Shown in pieces: positions 6,628 through 8,084 of a stretch of DNA of 8,084 bases. Every line of letters starts with the position of its first letter. Position 1 is the first letter of the stretch. The position numbers and the translations under genes were made by a program. The stretch is from an uncultured Oscillospiraceae bacterium. Lineage in GTDB: Bacteria; Bacillota; Clostridia; Oscillospirales; Oscillospiraceae. The notes beneath the pieces are model-generated. The model saw only the letters and a list, made by a program, of their open reading frames with translations. It did no database searches and was not told the origin of the DNA. The stretch spans positions 1 to 8,084 of the forward strand of contig CAKTIH010000102.1 in assembly GCA_934565615.1 (NCBI GenBank), given 5' to 3'.

Positions 6628-8084
6628 TTACTTCTGAATCTGTTTTGCTTTCTCGAGCAGCGGTTTAAGGAATTGCCCGGTATAGCTGCGCTCGCACTCG
6701 GCGCACTCCTCCGGTGTTCCCGAGAACACCAGCTCTCCGCCCATGTCGCCGCCCTCTGGGCCGAGGTCGATTATCCTGTCGGCGACCTTGATGACGTCAA
6801 GGTTATGCTCGATGACGACGACTGTGTTCCCCGCCTCGACGAATTTGTCCAGAATGTTTATGAGCCGGTGCACATCGGCGATGTGCAGGCCGGTCGTCGG
6901 CTCGTCCAGCACATATACGGTCGAGCCGGTGCTGCGCTTTGAAAGCTCAGTTGCAAGCTTCACGCGCTGCGCCTCGCCTCCTGAAAGTGTAGTGCTCGAC
7001 TGGCCGAGCTTCACATAGCCGAGGCCGACATCGTAGAGCGTCTTTATCTTGTTGAGGATCTTAGGCTGATTTTCAAAGAAGGTGCAGGCTTCCTCAACGG
7101 TCATATCCAGTACGTCCGCGATATTCTTGCCCTTATACTTTACCTCTAACGTCTCGCGGTTATAGCGCTTGCCGCCGCAGACGTCGCACGGGACGTACAC
7201 ATCCGGCAGGAAATGCATCTCCACCTTTATGAGACCGTCTCCCGAGCAGGCCTCGCAGCGCCCGCCCTTGACGTTGAAGGAGAAGCGCCCCTGACCGTAG
7301 CCGCGCAGCTTCGCGTCCTGCGTCGAAGCAAAAAGGTCGCGTATATCGTTGAACACTCCCGTGTAGGTCGCGGGGTTCGAGCGCGGTGTGCGGCCTATCG
7401 GGCTCTGGTCGAGCGCAATGACCTTGTCAACATTCTCCATGCCCTCGATCCCGGCGCACTTGCCGGGGCGCACCTTGACGCGGTTCTTCTCCGCAGCGAG
7501 GGATTTATACAGTATCTCATTTATCAGCGAGGACTTGCCGCTGCCGGACACGCCCGTCACAACAACGAGCTCGCCCAGCGGTATCTCAACGTCAATATTC
7601 TTGAGGTTATTCTCACACGCTCCGCGGATGATAAGGCTCTTGCCGTTTCCTGCTCTGCGCTTATCCGGTACGGGGATGAACTTTTTTCCGCTCAGATACT
7701 GTCCGGTTATCGACTCAGGGCAGGCGCAGATGTCCTCAGCCGTACCCGCTGCGACTATCCTGCCGCCGTTGACGCCCGCTCCGGGGCCGACGTCGACTAT
7801 CCAGTCCGCCGCGCGCATCGTGTCCTCGTCGTGCTCTACGACGATAAGCGTATTTCCGAGGTCACGCAGCTGCTTGAGCGTAGCCAGAAGCTTCTCATTG
7901 TCGCGCTGATGCAGGCCGATGCTCGGTTCGTCGAGGATGTACAGCACGCCCATCAGGCTCGAACCGATCTGCGTCGCAAGCCTTATCCTCTGGCTCTCGC
8001 CGCCCGAGAGCGTCGCCGCCGAACGCGACAGCGAGAGATAACCCAGCCCGACGCTGACGAGAAAGCCAAGCCGCGCCTTTATCT
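6628..8084 (-). CDS. uvrA: Excinuclease ABC subunit A (partial, 5' half missing)
   Basis: UvrA is the dimeric ABC-type ATPase that recognises DNA lesions and loads UvrB in nucleotide excision repair. About 485 codons are present, roughly the C-terminal half of a protein of about 940 residues; the reading frame is open through the right edge. It begins near the end of the first ATPase domain, with its signature LSGGESQ (about 8010-7990) and Walker B LYILDEPSIGLHQRDN (about 7944-7897). The second ATPase domain follows: Walker A GVSGSGKSS (7554-7528), the SPIGRTPRSNPATYTGVF block, a CxxC-19-CxxC zinc module (7257-7177), signature LSGGEAQ (6987-6967) and Walker B YVLDEPTTGLH. The TAA at 6630-6628 follows a lysine-rich tail. 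No key residue is missing in the visible part. recD2 begins about 30 nt downstream with no terminator between them, so they are probably cotranscribed. Confidence 0.97.
   Translation of the reverse strand, partial: IKARLGFLVSVGLGYLSLSRSAATLSGGESQRIRLATQIGSSLMGVLYILDEPSIGLHQRDNEKLLATLKQLRDLGNTLIVVEHDEDTMRAADWIVDVGPGAGVNGGRIVAAGTAEDICACPESITGQYLSGKKFIPVPDKRRAGNGKSLIIRGACENNLKNIDVEIPLGELVVVTGVSGSGKSSLINEILYKSLAAEKNRVKVRPGKCAGIEGMENVDKVIALDQSPIGRTPRSNPATYTGVFNDIRDLFASTQDAKLRGYGQGRFSFNVKGGRCEACSGDGLIKVEMHFLPDVYVPCDVCGGKRYNRETLEVKYKGKNIADVLDMTVEEACTFFENQPKILNKIKTLYDVGLGYVKLGQSSTTLSGGEAQRVKLATELSKRSTGSTVYVLDEPTTGLHIADVHRLINILDKFVEAGNTVVVIEHNLDVIKVADRIIDLGPEGGDMGGELVFSGTPEECAECERSYTGQFLKPLLEKAKQIQK

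Noticed and set aside
1..8084. Search for CRISPR arrays, tRNA or rRNA genes, insertion-sequence ends, direct repeats or a phage/defence module
   Set aside because: No spaced repeats, RNA-gene signatures, transposase or integrase motifs or unusual composition islands were seen by eye. Coding sequence fills nearly the whole window with ordinary housekeeping genes.

Overview
The window is a compact bacterial housekeeping segment. Every supported gene lies on the minus strand, so it is read from high to low coordinates: uvrA (3' half only) > recD2 > comF > mreB-family > ispD > ispF > terminator > DUF3343 protein > class V aminotransferase/cysteine desulfurase-like gene (cut by the left edge). Moderately GC-rich coding sequence, very short gaps, Shine-Dalgarno (SD) sites before almost every gene, a ComF homologue, a RecD2-type helicase without RecBC, MEP-pathway isoprenoid enzymes and a DUF3343/aminotransferase pair together suggest a clostridial Bacillota member, perhaps an Oscillospirales-like gut or anaerobic lineage. 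That placement is inference from gene content, not from a marker-gene comparison.

Region 8084-1449 looks like one long transcription unit. UvrA (nucleotide excision repair), RecD2 (5'-3' DNA helicase) and ComF (DNA-uptake-associated phosphoribosyltransferase-fold protein) form a DNA-processing block. An MreB-family actin homologue follows without mreC or mreD beside it. Next come IspD and IspF, two MEP-pathway enzymes whose products feed undecaprenyl phosphate, the lipid carrier for the wall synthesis that MreB organises. Spacings are 20-35 nt or overlaps (recD2/comF 1 nt, ispD/ispF 23 nt). No promoter was recognised inside this block.

Region 1448-1293 is the only intergenic stretch of note. 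It holds a strong intrinsic terminator for the minus strand (1379-1342), a small inverted repeat just before the next SD, a weak promoter-like pair, and a short segment that could compete with the terminator hairpin. Region 1292-1 is a translationally coupled pair: a small DUF3343 protein (proposed Se/S-carrier-like family) and a PLP-dependent class V aminotransferase that keeps the lysine and cysteine expected of a cysteine desulfurase. They plausibly form a sulfur- or selenium-transfer module.

No mobile element, CRISPR array, tRNA, rRNA or obvious recent insertion was seen. I found no clearly new system. The most interesting items are the DUF3343/desulfurase pair with its terminator-containing leader and the divergent, mreCD-less MreB homologue.
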